The notes under the pieces are model-generated. The model saw only the letters and a list, made by a program, of their open reading frames with translations, was not told the origin of the DNA and ran no database searches. This document shows, piece by piece, positions 1 through 5,882 of a stretch of 6,703 nucleotides of DNA. A program made the translations under genes and the position numbers. Each line of letters opens with the position of its first letter. The stretch's first letter is position 1. Location: the NCBI GenBank assembly GCA_021199825.1, contig JAJQHI010000018.1, forward strand, positions 1 to 6,703. Reading direction: 5' to 3'. Source of the stretch: Bacillota bacterium. GTDB taxonomy: Bacteria; Bacillota; Clostridia; Oscillospirales; CAG-272.

Positions 1-614
1 ATATTGAAAAATGCGGCGCGAAGCCCACTTTCCTGGGCTACGGAGGCTTTCCGGCGGCGGCATGCATCAGTGTAAATGACGAAGTTATACACGGTATTCC
101 CTCTCATAAACGTGTACTTAAAGAGGGAGACATCGTTTCAATTGACGTTGGTGCATTTTATCGCGGCTACACAGGCGACGCGGCGGCAACATTTCCCGTC
201 GGCAAGGTATCGCCGGAGGCAGAGCGCTTGATTCGTGTGACAGAGGAGAGCTTCTACCATGCGCTTGAAGTGATTGCACAGGGCGGCGCACGCGTTGGAG
301 ATATCGGTCATGCGGTTGATTCATACTGCAGAGAGAACGGGTGCACGGTTGTGAGACGTTATGTCGGTCACGGTGTCGGCGCGGAGCTGCACGAGGACCC
401 CGAAATCCCGAATTTCGGGACACCGGGTCACGGTACGCGCATCATTCCGGGCATGACATTCTGCGTTGAACCGATGGTCAACCTCGGTACAGCGGATGTA
501 TATGAAATGCCCGATGGATGGACTGTTAAAACAAAGGACGGCAAGCTTTCATGTCATTATGAGCATGCAATTGCCATGACGAATAACGGTCCTGAACTTC
601 TGACAAAGGTGTAA
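1..614 (+). CDS. map: Methionine aminopeptidase type I, C-terminal part (5' end outside window)
   Basis: This enzyme removes the initiator methionine from nascent cytosolic proteins using a two-metal centre. The reading frame is open from position 3 to the TAA at 612-614, giving 203 residues of the usual ~250. About 48 N-terminal residues therefore lie upstream of the window. All expected pocket residues are visible, numbered within the fragment: His30 (VIHGIP), metal ligands Asp48 (SIDVG) and Asp59 (TGDAAAT), His123 (GHGVGAELHEDP), Glu156 (FCVEPM) and Glu187 (HYEHA). They correspond to E. coli His79, Asp97, Asp108, His171, Glu204 and Glu235 with nearly constant offset, so the enzyme should be active. 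Its place just before infA is the normal Firmicute position, usually after secY and adk. The next gene may start one base after this stop, which suggests translational coupling. Confidence 0.97.
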   Translation, partial: IEKCGAKPTFLGYGGFPAAACISVNDEVIHGIPSHKRVLKEGDIVSIDVGAFYRGYTGDAAATFPVGKVSPEAERLIRVTEESFYHALEVIAQGGARVGDIGHAVDSYCRENGCTVVRRYVGHGVGAELHEDPEIPNFGTPGHGTRIIPGMTFCVEPMVNLGTADVYEMPDGWTVKTKDGKLSCHYEHAIAMTNNGPELLTKV

Positions 615-615
615 C

Positions 616-996
616 GTGCCGAAAAAAAAGAGAAATCAGAGGCTGCCTATGATAAAACCCGATGTGTCATCCGTATATACGGGATGCATTGCAAGGTCGC
701 TGTCAGGTCACGACGCGGGACGGTTTTATGTTGTTCTCGGAGGTGCTGATAGGACTGGGTGGGTTTATGTATCGGACGGCAAGCATCATATGGTTTCGGA
801 GCCCAAGCTGAAAAACGCAAAGCACCTTTTTATCGGGTGTTGTGACTCCGAGCTGCTCTTTCGAATCAAGGAGGGCAGTTGTACCGACTCCAAGCTTCGC
901 GAGAGACTGAACCTTTGCCCCGGGTGGAGCAATCCTTCGGCGGCGGGGGAAAATGCCGAATCTTCAATCAAAATCGAATTTCCTATGAAAGGATAG
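616..996 (+). CDS. KOW-domain RNA-binding protein (L14e/L6e/L27e-like)
   Basis: This is a small basic protein of the KOW-domain family commonly encoded between map and infA in Firmicutes and annotated as a ribosomal-protein L14e/L6e/L27e-like RNA-binding protein. Its cellular role is poorly defined. The KOW-type core spans roughly residues 20-70 and includes GCIARSLSGHDAGRFYVVL, then WVYVSDGKHH and KLKNAKHL. The region IKEGSCTDSKLRERL resembles the C-terminal tail seen in clostridial homologues. The start is uncertain. A GTG at 616 lies one base after the map stop, with AAAGGTG at 605-611 as a possible SD, and gives 126 residues with a lysine-rich extension. An ATG at 649 has an SD-like AGAGG at 638-642, gives 115 residues and fits the usual family N terminus better. 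The stop is TAG at 994-996. Confidence 0.85.
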   Translation: MPKKKRNQRLPMIKPDVSSVYTGCIARSLSGHDAGRFYVVLGGADRTGWVYVSDGKHHMVSEPKLKNAKHLFIGCCDSELLFRIKEGSCTDSKLRERLNLCPGWSNPSAAGENAESSIKIEFPMKG

Positions 997-999
997 AAA

Positions 1000-1218
1000 A
1001 TGCCGAAAGATGACGTTATCGAGTTTGAAGGTGTTGTGACTGAAGCCTTGCCAAATGCGACGTTTAGGGTTAAGCTTCCGAACGAGCATGTTGTGACGGC
1101 TATCATATCCGGAAAGCTCAGAATGAATCATATTCCAATACTGCTTGGTGATAAGGTCAAGGTCGAGGTTTCAGTTTATGACCTCGGCAAGGGGCGCATC
1201 ACGTGGCGGTACAAATAA
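1000..1218 (+). CDS. infA: Translation initiation factor IF-1
   Basis: IF-1 binds the ribosomal A site of the 30S subunit and helps IF-2 and IF-3 form the initiation complex. The 72-residue length is exactly typical. The protein is one S1/OB-fold domain with the family landmarks [10 protein letters not shown] at the N terminus, [10 protein letters not shown], an ISGKLRM loop, [10 protein letters not shown] and the C-terminal GRITWRYK. Where many homologues read ENGH and HISGK, this one has PNEH and IISGK, an ordinary but noticeable substitution of a usually conserved histidine. The SD site AAAGGA (988-993) lies inside the end of the upstream gene, six bases before the ATG. Only three bases separate the two genes, so they are co-transcribed. 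I am sure of the identity. Confidence 0.98.
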   Translation: MPKDDVIEFEGVVTEALPNATFRVKLPNEHVVTAIISGKLRMNHIPILLGDKVKVEVSVYDLGKGRITWRYK

Positions 1219-1248
1219 TTATAGCTCGAAAGAGAGGAATGGCAGGAC

Positions 1249-1362
1249 ATGAAAGTAAGACCTTCCGTAAAGAAGATGTGCGAAAAGTGCAAGATTATCA
1301 AGAGAAAAGGCCGTGTTATGGTCGTCTGTGAGAATCCGAAGCACAAGCAGAGACAGGGCTGA
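1249..1362 (+). CDS. rpmJ: Large-subunit ribosomal protein L36 (bL36)
   Basis: L36 is the smallest bacterial ribosomal protein and binds 23S rRNA late in 50S assembly. The gene encodes 37 residues, starts [15 protein letters not shown] and ends KHKQRQG before TGA at 1360-1362. It carries the zinc-ribbon pattern Cys11, Cys14, Cys27, His32 (CX2C, CX12C, CX4H), so this is the zinc-binding form. The SD is slightly unusual. AGAGAGG at 1231-1237 is 11 bases upstream, while AGGA at 1244-1247 is almost on top of the ATG. An out-of-frame ATG at 1239 gives nothing recognisable. Its position between infA and rpsM is the standard one. Confidence 0.97.
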   Translation: MKVRPSVKKMCEKCKIIKRKGRVMVVCENPKHKQRQG

Positions 1363-1397
1363 TTTAAGTCCTATAAGTGGAGAGGTGATAGACAAAT

Positions 1398-1766
1398 ATG
1401 GCTCGTATTGCTGGTGTAGACATTCCAAACCAGAAGCGCATTGAGATTGCCCTTACCTATATTTACGGTATCGGACAGACAAGCGCTACGAAAATATGCG
1501 CTGAGACGGGAATTAATCCCGATACTCGCGCAAAGGATCTGACCGAGGACGAGATTGCAAGGCTCCGTGACGAAATTGAAAACCACTACACCGTTGAGGG
1601 CGACCTCAGACGCGATGTGGCGCTCAATATCAAGCGTCTTGTTGAGATTAACTGCTATCGTGGCGTCAGACACAGAAAAGGTCTGCCTGTCAGAGGACAG
1701 CGCACTAAAACAAATGCGAGAACCCGTAAGGGACCCGCAAAGACAATCGCAAATAAGAAGAAGTAA
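1398..1766 (+). CDS. rpsM: Small-subunit ribosomal protein S13 (uS13)
   Basis: S13 sits in the head of the 30S subunit, contacts 16S rRNA and forms intersubunit bridges with the 50S. Its C-terminal tail reaches the P-site tRNA. The protein has 122 residues, normal for the family. The N terminus [26 protein letters not shown] holds the conserved core with its helix-hairpin-type GIG turn. The region [36 protein letters not shown] is the highly conserved rRNA-binding part, followed by a lysine-rich tail. The start follows a strong SD (GGAGAGGTGAT, 1379-1389). rpsK begins 11 bases after the stop. I see nothing unusual in it. Confidence 0.98.
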   Translation: MARIAGVDIPNQKRIEIALTYIYGIGQTSATKICAETGINPDTRAKDLTEDEIARLRDEIENHYTVEGDLRRDVALNIKRLVEINCYRGVRHRKGLPVRGQRTKTNARTRKGPAKTIANKKK

Positions 1767-1777
1767 GGAGACAAGAG

Positions 1778-2170
1778 ATGGCTAAAGTAAAGAAAGTCGT
1801 AAAAAAGCGCCGCGAACGCAAGAATATTGAATCCGGTGCCGCTCATATCAGCTCCACCTTCAATAATACGATCGTTACGATTACAGACCTTAAAGGCAAC
1901 ACGATTTCTTGGGCTTCGTCCGGCGGACTTGGCTTTAAGGGATCAAGAAAATCAACACCGTTCGCAGCTCAGTCAGCAGCAGAGCATGCTGCAAAGCTCG
2001 CGATGGATCATGGTCTTAAGACGGTGGAGGTTTATGTCCGCGGACCCGGATCGGGACGTGAGGCTGCAATCCGCTCGCTTGCAGCGGCAGGACTTCAGAT
2101 CACGCTTATCAAGGACGTGACGCCCGTTCCTCACAACGGATGCAGACCGCCCAAACGCAGACGTGTTTAA
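1778..2170 (+). CDS. rpsK: Small-subunit ribosomal protein S11 (uS11)
   Basis: S11 lies on the 30S platform near the mRNA exit and the Shine-Dalgarno helix. The protein has 130 residues, typical length. After a basic N-terminal arm (about residues 1-15) come the family motifs [66 protein letters not shown] and the terminal [17 protein letters not shown]. The SD AAGGAG (1765-1770) overlaps the rpsM stop, so translation of the two genes is probably linked. rpsD follows after 18 bases. Confidence 0.98.
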   Translation: MAKVKKVVKKRRERKNIESGAAHISSTFNNTIVTITDLKGNTISWASSGGLGFKGSRKSTPFAAQSAAEHAAKLAMDHGLKTVEVYVRGPGSGREAAIRSLAAAGLQITLIKDVTPVPHNGCRPPKRRRV

Positions 2171-2188
2171 TCATAGGAGGAAAGCATT

Positions 2189-2815
2189 ATGGCAAGATAC
2201 ACAGGACCCTCCTGCAGGCTTTGTCGCAGAGAGGGAAGAAAGCTCTTTCTTAAAGGTGATCGCTGTGTTTCCGATAAGTGCGCTTTAGCAAGACGTTCGG
2301 GTGCCCCCGGACATCATGAAGCGGCTCACAAGAAGACGGGCGAGTACGGACGTCAGCTCCGCGAAAAGCAGACTGCAAGACGCTATTACGGAGTTCTTGA
2401 GAAGCAGTTCAAGAAGTATTATGAGATGGCGGAGAATATGCCGGGAATTACGGGCGAAAATCTCCTCTCTATACTTGAAACGCGCTTCGACAATGTTGTT
2501 TACAGAATGGGTATGGCATCCAGCCGCAAGGAAGCGCGTCAGCTCGTGCTTCACGCTCATTTCCGCCTCAACGGAAAGAAGGCAAACGTACCTTCAATTC
2601 TCCTGAAGCCGGGCGATGTTGTTTCCCTTAAGGAAGGCGACCGCGACTCAGTGAAGATAAAGGAGCTTGTCGAGCGTATGCAGACTGCAGTCGTTCCCTC
2701 ATGGCTTGAAGTTGATAAGGAAAATGTTTCGGCAAAGGTCTTGTCGGTGCCTGCGCGTGAGGACATTGATTTCGATTTCAACGAGCAGCTTATAGTAGAG
2801 CTCTATTCTAAGTAA
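2189..2815 (+). CDS. rpsD: Small-subunit ribosomal protein S4 (uS4), zinc-binding form
   Basis: S4 is a primary 16S rRNA-binding protein that nucleates 30S assembly and, in several bacteria, represses its own operon. The 208-residue length is normal. The N terminus carries Cys9, Cys12, Cys26 and Cys31, the zinc-ribbon set of the C+ version. The helical region with [26 protein letters not shown] follows. The S4 RNA-binding domain spans roughly residues 98-160 ([27 protein letters not shown]). The C terminus [21 protein letters not shown] is characteristic. The SD AGGAGG (2175-2180) is eight bases before ATG. The location between rpsK and rpoA is common in Clostridia, whereas in Bacillus subtilis rpsD is elsewhere. 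The gene is followed by the longest gap inside this operon, which contains possible RNA structure. Confidence 0.98.
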   Translation: MARYTGPSCRLCRREGRKLFLKGDRCVSDKCALARRSGAPGHHEAAHKKTGEYGRQLREKQTARRYYGVLEKQFKKYYEMAENMPGITGENLLSILETRFDNVVYRMGMASSRKEARQLVLHAHFRLNGKKANVPSILLKPGDVVSLKEGDRDSVKIKELVERMQTAVVPSWLEVDKENVSAKVLSVPAREDIDFDFNEQLIVELYSK

Positions 2816-2846
2816 TAACATCTCCGACATAAACCGCCCCCAAAAG

Positions 2847-2908
2847 GACGGGTATCAGCGGCGTTATATGACGCCTGACCAACCATATCCCGACGGTCCA
2901 CCCGTCGG
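2847..2908 (+). promoter_or_regulatory. Structured rpsD-rpoA intergenic segment with competing hairpins
   Basis: The 126-bp gap before rpoA contains two local hairpins. One pairs GGCGT (2860-2864) with ACGCC (2871-2875). The other pairs CCGACGG (2890-2896) perfectly with CCGTCGG (2902-2908) across a 5-base loop. A third pairing is also possible, GACGGGT (2847-2853) with ACCCGTC (2900-2906), and it excludes the second hairpin. No T tract follows, so this is not an intrinsic terminator. It could be an mRNA processing site, a protein-binding site such as for S4, or simple spacer structure. The structure is seen in the sequence; the function is not known. Confidence 0.4.
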
Positions 2909-2941
2909 TACAAAATTGAATAACGGAGGGTTGTTATTGTA

Positions 2942-3916
2942 ATGATTGAAATAGAAAGACCTAATATAATCACTAATGACATCAGCGAGGACGGAAAAAA
3001 AGGCTGTTTCATCGTTGAACCTCTTGAGCGCGGCTACGGCGTGACATTAGGCAATTCGCTCCGGCGTGTGCTTATGTCAAGCCTTCCGGGATATGCTGTG
3101 TCGTCAATCAAAATCGACGGCGTTCAGCATGAGATTTCAACCATTCCCGGAGTCAGAGAGGATGTAACGGAAATCGTCTTGAATGTCAAGGGAATAATTG
3201 CGAGACTGCACTCAAACGGACCGAAAATCTGCACAATAGATGTAAACGGCGAGTGTGAGATTACTGCGGGCGATATAAAGCAGGATGTGGATATCGAAAT
3301 CCTCAATCCGGAGCTTCATATATGCACCGTTACGCAGAATGTTCGCTTCACGATGGAACTCACCTTCGACCAAGGTCGCGGGTATGTTTCGCAGGAAAAG
3401 AACAAGCAGCTTCACAACGCGTCCCTGTCTCCGAGCGTTTCCGCCCCTATCGGCGTGATTTATACGGATTCAATCTATACGCCCGTATACAACGTGAACT
3501 ATAAGGTGGAAAACACCCGTGTCGGAAATATCACTGACTATGATAAGCTCACGCTTGAGGTGCTTACAAACGGCACGATTACGGCAAGAGAAGCGGTTTC
3601 ACTCGGAGCCAAGATACTCAACGAGCATCTCAACCTCTTTGTAAATCTTTCTGATGAAGCGAAGAAGGCAGAAATACTGGTGGAACGTGAAGAAAACGTC
3701 AAGGAAAAAGCACTTGAGATGGCCATTGAAGATCTTGACCTGTCCGTGCGCAGCTTTAATTGTTTGAAGCGCGCAGGGATAGATACCGTCGAAGTCCTCG
3801 TCTCCAAGACTGAGGATGAGATGATTAAGGTGCGGAATCTCGGTAAGAAATCGCTTGAGGAAGTTATTCAGAAGCTGCATTCACTCGGTCTTGACTTGAA
3901 AAAGTCGGATGAGTGA
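2942..3916 (+). CDS. rpoA: DNA-directed RNA polymerase subunit alpha
   Basis: The alpha subunit dimerises to scaffold assembly of beta and beta-prime, and its C-terminal domain contacts UP-element DNA and activators. The protein has 324 residues, within the usual 310-335. The N-terminal domain (about 1-230) includes the signatures [30 protein letters not shown] and a later [19 protein letters not shown]. After a linker, the C-terminal domain (about 258-320) contains [12 protein letters not shown] and [10 protein letters not shown]. Arg270 and Asn273 match E. coli DNA-contact residues Arg265 and Asn268, and Gly301, Lys303 and Ser304 match Gly296, Lys298 and Ser299. UP-element binding should therefore be intact. 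The SD GGAGGG (2925-2930) is 11 bases upstream, a slightly long spacing. Confidence 0.98.
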   Translation: MIEIERPNIITNDISEDGKKGCFIVEPLERGYGVTLGNSLRRVLMSSLPGYAVSSIKIDGVQHEISTIPGVREDVTEIVLNVKGIIARLHSNGPKICTIDVNGECEITAGDIKQDVDIEILNPELHICTVTQNVRFTMELTFDQGRGYVSQEKNKQLHNASLSPSVSAPIGVIYTDSIYTPVYNVNYKVENTRVGNITDYDKLTLEVLTNGTITAREAVSLGAKILNEHLNLFVNLSDEAKKAEILVEREENVKEKALEMAIEDLDLSVRSFNCLKRAGIDTVEVLVSKTEDEMIKVRNLGKKSLEEVIQKLHSLGLDLKKSDE

Positions 3917-3943
3917 CATAATTTACAGAGGAGGTAATGAGAA

Positions 3944-4294
3944 ATGTCCGGGAACAGAAAACTCGGCAGACCCACCGATCAAAGACGGGCTATGCTGAGA
4001 GGTATGGTAACATTTCTTCTTGAGAACGGATCCATCGAGACGACGCTTGCCCGTGCCAAGGAGGTACAGAGCATAACGGAGAAGATGATCACGCTCGGAA
4101 AGAAAAATACGCTCGCCAGCCGCCGCGCTGCGCTTGCTTATATAACGAAGGAAGATGTCGTGTCTAAGCTCTTTTCGGAGATCGCGCCCAAGTATGAGGA
4201 CAGAAAAGGCGGATATACTGAGATTTATAAGCTTGGACCGAGACGCGGAGATTCGGCAGAGATGGCTTTGATCAGGCTCGTTGACGCTGACTGA
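3944..4294 (+). CDS. rplQ: Large-subunit ribosomal protein L17 (bL17)
   Basis: L17 binds 23S rRNA near the peptide exit tunnel of the 50S subunit. The gene encodes 116 residues, a usual length for Firmicutes. The N terminus [19 protein letters not shown] is diagnostic, followed by [18 protein letters not shown], and the C-terminal [23 protein letters not shown] is equally typical. A very strong SD, AGAGGAGGT (3927-3935), lies eight bases before the ATG. It is the last gene of the cluster here, with a hairpin 30 bases after the stop. In many Firmicutes the next genes are an ECF-transporter set and truA, but here a convergent sporulation gene follows instead. Confidence 0.98.
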   Translation: MSGNRKLGRPTDQRRAMLRGMVTFLLENGSIETTLARAKEVQSITEKMITLGKKNTLASRRAALAYITKEDVVSKLFSEIAPKYEDRKGGYTEIYKLGPRRGDSAEMALIRLVDAD

Positions 4295-4323
4295 GCACAG
4301 ACTTCGTAAATCATTTGCATGAG

Positions 4324-4366
4324 ATAAGGAAGCAAGGTCTTATTATAACAGACACTGCTTCCTTAT
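4324..4366 (+). terminator. Stem-loop terminator between convergent rplQ and spoIIP
   Basis: An 11-bp perfect stem pairs ATAAGGAAGCA (4324-4334) with TGCTTCCTTAT (4356-4366). Inside it, GTCT (4337-4340) pairs with AGAC (4350-4353) after a 2x2 internal loop. On the + strand, AT-rich sequence follows and a T5 run appears only at 4381-4385, so the classic adjacent T tract is lacking. On the - strand no good T tract follows. It most likely ends the ribosomal operon and may limit read-through from both sides, as expected between two converging genes. Confidence 0.7.
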
Positions 4367-4387
4367 TCTGAATTATTCGGTTTTTGT

Positions 4388-5533
4388 CTATGCGTCACCT
4401 TCGCCTTTAATGATTTTGGCGAGTGCTTTTGCAACGATAAGAGCGCAGCTTTTCGCTTCGTTTAGTGTGTTGCCGCACGTGCCTATCTCGAAAAAAAGTG
4501 AGCCCTGAGTGTACTTCTGATTATATGAGGCGGTTCGGATTGAAAGCCTGCGTGTGATTGTCGGTGATGCCGACCAAAGCTCATACTGCAAGTGACATGC
4601 AAGCGTGAGATTGTCGCGCCACCCCGTATGGGTGCCTGCATACTCATCTGTTCCGACGACACACATGAACTGCGCAGCGGCTACACCATTCACGTCTGCC
4701 GATGAGCTGACACATTCAAGCTCGTCTGTAATTATGCAGTCGCGGTGCACGTCGAAGACGTATGAGATTGACGGATAAATCGCGCAGTATTCACTTATGG
4801 CAGCTGCCGAACGGCTGTAGGCGTCCATGTACGACTCCAAGTCAAACATTTCGGTGCAGTGAATGGTTGTAATACCGCAGGCGTTGAGGTAATCCGCCAT
4901 TTCAGCTCCGACGGCGACGACGTTCTCGGATATGTCAGAGCTGCGAAAATCGTTATCGGTTGAATATGTGTCGGTGTCTTCGGGGGAATATGCTTCCGTT
5001 CCGTGTGTGTGGACAATAAGCACTATGGGAACATAATCATCGAGCATATATTCGGCTTCGATTTCGTCAAGCGTCGGTGCCGCAATTTCGGCGCTGAGAT
5101 ATTCGGAAAGGTCAATGTCATAAGACGTTTGATTTGAAGCCTCAAGTCCGTATTCGGCAGATGTTGAAAGATCTGATTTGATAATGCTGTATCGCTCTGC
5201 TGAGGAGTTCACTGACGAGTCGTCAGCGATTGTTTCATCAATGTCAGCATTGACTGATGGGGATGCATCAGATGACGTATTTTCTTCGGGTTCGCTGCTC
5301 CCATAGGCGATTTTGACACTGCTTCCGGTGTCCGAAGCAGACGTGTCGGAAAATAAAGCTGTATTCAGACTTGTCCCGTAGAACGCAGTGAACAAAGTAG
5401 CTGAGAGCTCACCGCCGGAAAACCGCCCTGCTGTCTCAAATGCGAGAGACGATATAAAAACCGTGAATGAGAGCGCGAAGATTACTGCTTTCGCCGCTCG
5501 AAGTATTAGTTTTGCCTTGGTATTTGACTTCAT
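4388..5533 (-). CDS. spoIIP: Stage II sporulation protein P-type peptidoglycan hydrolase (SpoIIP)
   Basis: SpoIIP proteins act with SpoIID and SpoIIM to degrade peptidoglycan during forespore engulfment; the family has amidase and endopeptidase activity. With the start at 5533 the protein has 381 residues: a basic N terminus, one membrane segment (about 13-32), a Ser/Thr/Asp-rich linker (about 62-160) and a C-terminal SpoIIP domain (about 168-375). Domain landmarks are LIVHTHGTEAYSP (His175, His177, Glu180), ENVVAVGAEMADYL, FDVHRD (His263), CVVGTDEYAG, GWRDNLTLA and FFEIGTCGNTL (Glu349). The two histidine motifs and Glu349 fit a zinc-dependent amidase_3-like site. An alternative ATG at 5632 would add 33 residues before the membrane helix but has no SD. 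The gene converges on rplQ. The linker is low-complexity and poorly alignable. The family call is firm; the sporulation role is inferred from the family. Confidence 0.92.
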   Translation of the reverse strand: MKSNTKAKLILRAAKAVIFALSFTVFISSLAFETAGRFSGGELSATLFTAFYGTSLNTALFSDTSASDTGSSVKIAYGSSEPEENTSSDASPSVNADIDETIADDSSVNSSAERYSIIKSDLSTSAEYGLEASNQTSYDIDLSEYLSAEIAAPTLDEIEAEYMLDDYVPIVLIVHTHGTEAYSPEDTDTYSTDNDFRSSDISENVVAVGAEMADYLNACGITTIHCTEMFDLESYMDAYSRSAAAISEYCAIYPSISYVFDVHRDCIITDELECVSSSADVNGVAAAQFMCVVGTDEYAGTHTGWRDNLTLACHLQYELWSASPTITRRLSIRTASYNQKYTQGSLFFEIGTCGNTLNEAKSCALIVAKALAKIIKGEGDA

Positions 5534-5540
5534 GTTCCGA

Positions 5541-5546
5541 TTCCTT
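5541..5546 (-). promoter_or_regulatory. Shine-Dalgarno site that decides the spoIIP start
   Basis: On the - strand AAGGAA (within AAAGGAATCGG) lies seven bases before the ATG at 5531-5533. The longer frame's ATG at 5630-5632 has no purine-rich SD upstream. This supports the 381-residue form. Confidence 0.7.
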
Positions 5547-5569
5547 TGCGAGAAAAGTTGCCTTACTGA

Positions 5570-5598
5570 TTGATATGCGAGTGGAAGGAATATAATTC
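5570..5598 (-). promoter_or_regulatory. Weak sigma-E-like promoter candidate for spoIIP
   Basis: On the - strand, GAATTAT (5598-5592) and CATATCAA (5577-5570) are separated by 14 bases. Against the known sigma-E consensus (KMATATT, 14-15 bp, CATACAHT) they match about 5 of 7 and 5 of 8 positions. A start near 5563 would give a leader of about 30 nt that includes the SD. In B. subtilis spoIIP is sigma-E dependent, so the placement is sensible, but the match is weak and could be chance in AT-rich DNA. Confidence 0.3.
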
Positions 5599-5656
5599 GT
5601 AGTGCAGTGAATTTCTCGACGGCTGTGTGCATGACATCGTAAACGTGAGGATGTAC

Positions 5657-5752
5657 ATGTGCTGCTTGACCAGCGTTTTACGGAACAAAAGGCAGAATAA
5701 GACTGAAATTCTGCAAAAAGAGGGATATGACTTAAAAAGCTATTTTAGTTAG
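5657..5752 (+). CDS. Possible small ORF of 31 residues, unknown function
   Basis: I do not recognise this product. The frame ATG 5657 to TAG 5750-5752 encodes 31 residues, starting MCCLTSVLRNKRQNK and ending EGYDLKSYFS. It has no membrane segment and a charged, hydrophilic second half. GAGG (5647-5650) lies six bases upstream as an SD, and an AT-rich hairpin with a T7 tract begins within the last codons and reaches 5774. SD, ORF and terminator-like element in this order are what a small gene would show. A TATAAT at 5591-5596 could be its -10, but its best -35 (TTGATA, 5570-5575) is only 15 bases away. The ORF is short enough to occur by chance, and it could equally mark a non-coding RNA or a gene remnant. 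Confidence 0.25.
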   Translation: MCCLTSVLRNKRQNKTEILQKEGYDLKSYFS

Positions 5753-5774
5753 AGCCCTAAAAAGCCGTTTTTTT
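5739..5774 (+). terminator. AT-rich terminator-like hairpin with T7 tract
   Basis: GCT-A-TTTTAG (5739-5748) pairs with CTAAAA-AGC (5757-5765), leaving one bulged A and an 8-base loop. CG and seven T residues follow (5768-5774). The upstream A run (5734-5738) can pair with the T run, as in typical intrinsic terminators. On the - strand the same stem is followed directly by T5, so it may work both ways. It would end any transcript from the small ORF and insulate the lipoprotein promoter. The stem has only three G-C pairs. Confidence 0.45.
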
Positions 5775-5796
5775 GTGTACTATGCACAAAAAAACG
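5766..5796. repeat. Perfect 12-bp inverted repeat, possible operator
   Basis: CGTTTTTTTGTG (5766-5777) and CACAAAAAAACG (5785-5796) are perfect inverted repeats around a 7-base centre. The core has the form TGTG-N7-CACA flanked by T and A runs, which resembles a dimeric regulator site. Related octamers lie downstream: TTTTGTGC at 5803-5810 and GCACAAAA at 5833-5840, the latter eight bases before the -35 box of the lipoprotein promoter. The repeats are clear in the sequence. A role as operator, and the identity of any regulator, are inference. Confidence 0.5.
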
Positions 5797-5847
5797 CGAG
5801 ATTTTTGTGCATATCACTGAAAATTCGGGTGAGCACAAAAGAATCAG

Positions 5848-5876
5848 TTGATTATAACCGCGATAAGTGGTATAAT
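5848..5876 (+). promoter_or_regulatory. Vegetative (sigma-A type) promoter for the lipoprotein gene
   Basis: TTGATT (5848-5853, 4 of 6 to consensus) and a perfect TATAAT (5871-5876) are separated by exactly 17 bases. TGG directly before the -10 makes an extended -10 element. Transcription should begin near 5883. The A/T-rich repeats immediately upstream could be an operator or an UP-like element. Confidence 0.8.
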
Positions 5877-5882
5877 ATAAAC

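Noticed and set aside
118..423. Arginine-rich - strand frame opposite map
   Set aside because: It is a shadow of the certain map coding frame, with no SD or recognisable domain.
2816..2941. A separate promoter or intrinsic terminator in the rpsD-rpoA gap
   Set aside because: No convincing -35/-10 pair was seen, and the hairpins lack a following T tract.
3538..3880. Two - strand frames opposite rpoA
   Set aside because: Both lie wholly inside conserved rpoA coding sequence and have no supporting signals.
5692..5714. Inverted repeat GCAGAAT/ATTCTGC as a terminator on the - strand
   Set aside because: Only 7 bp around a 9-base loop with an imperfect T-rich tail, and no gene on the - strand upstream that it would terminate. 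It may be chance.
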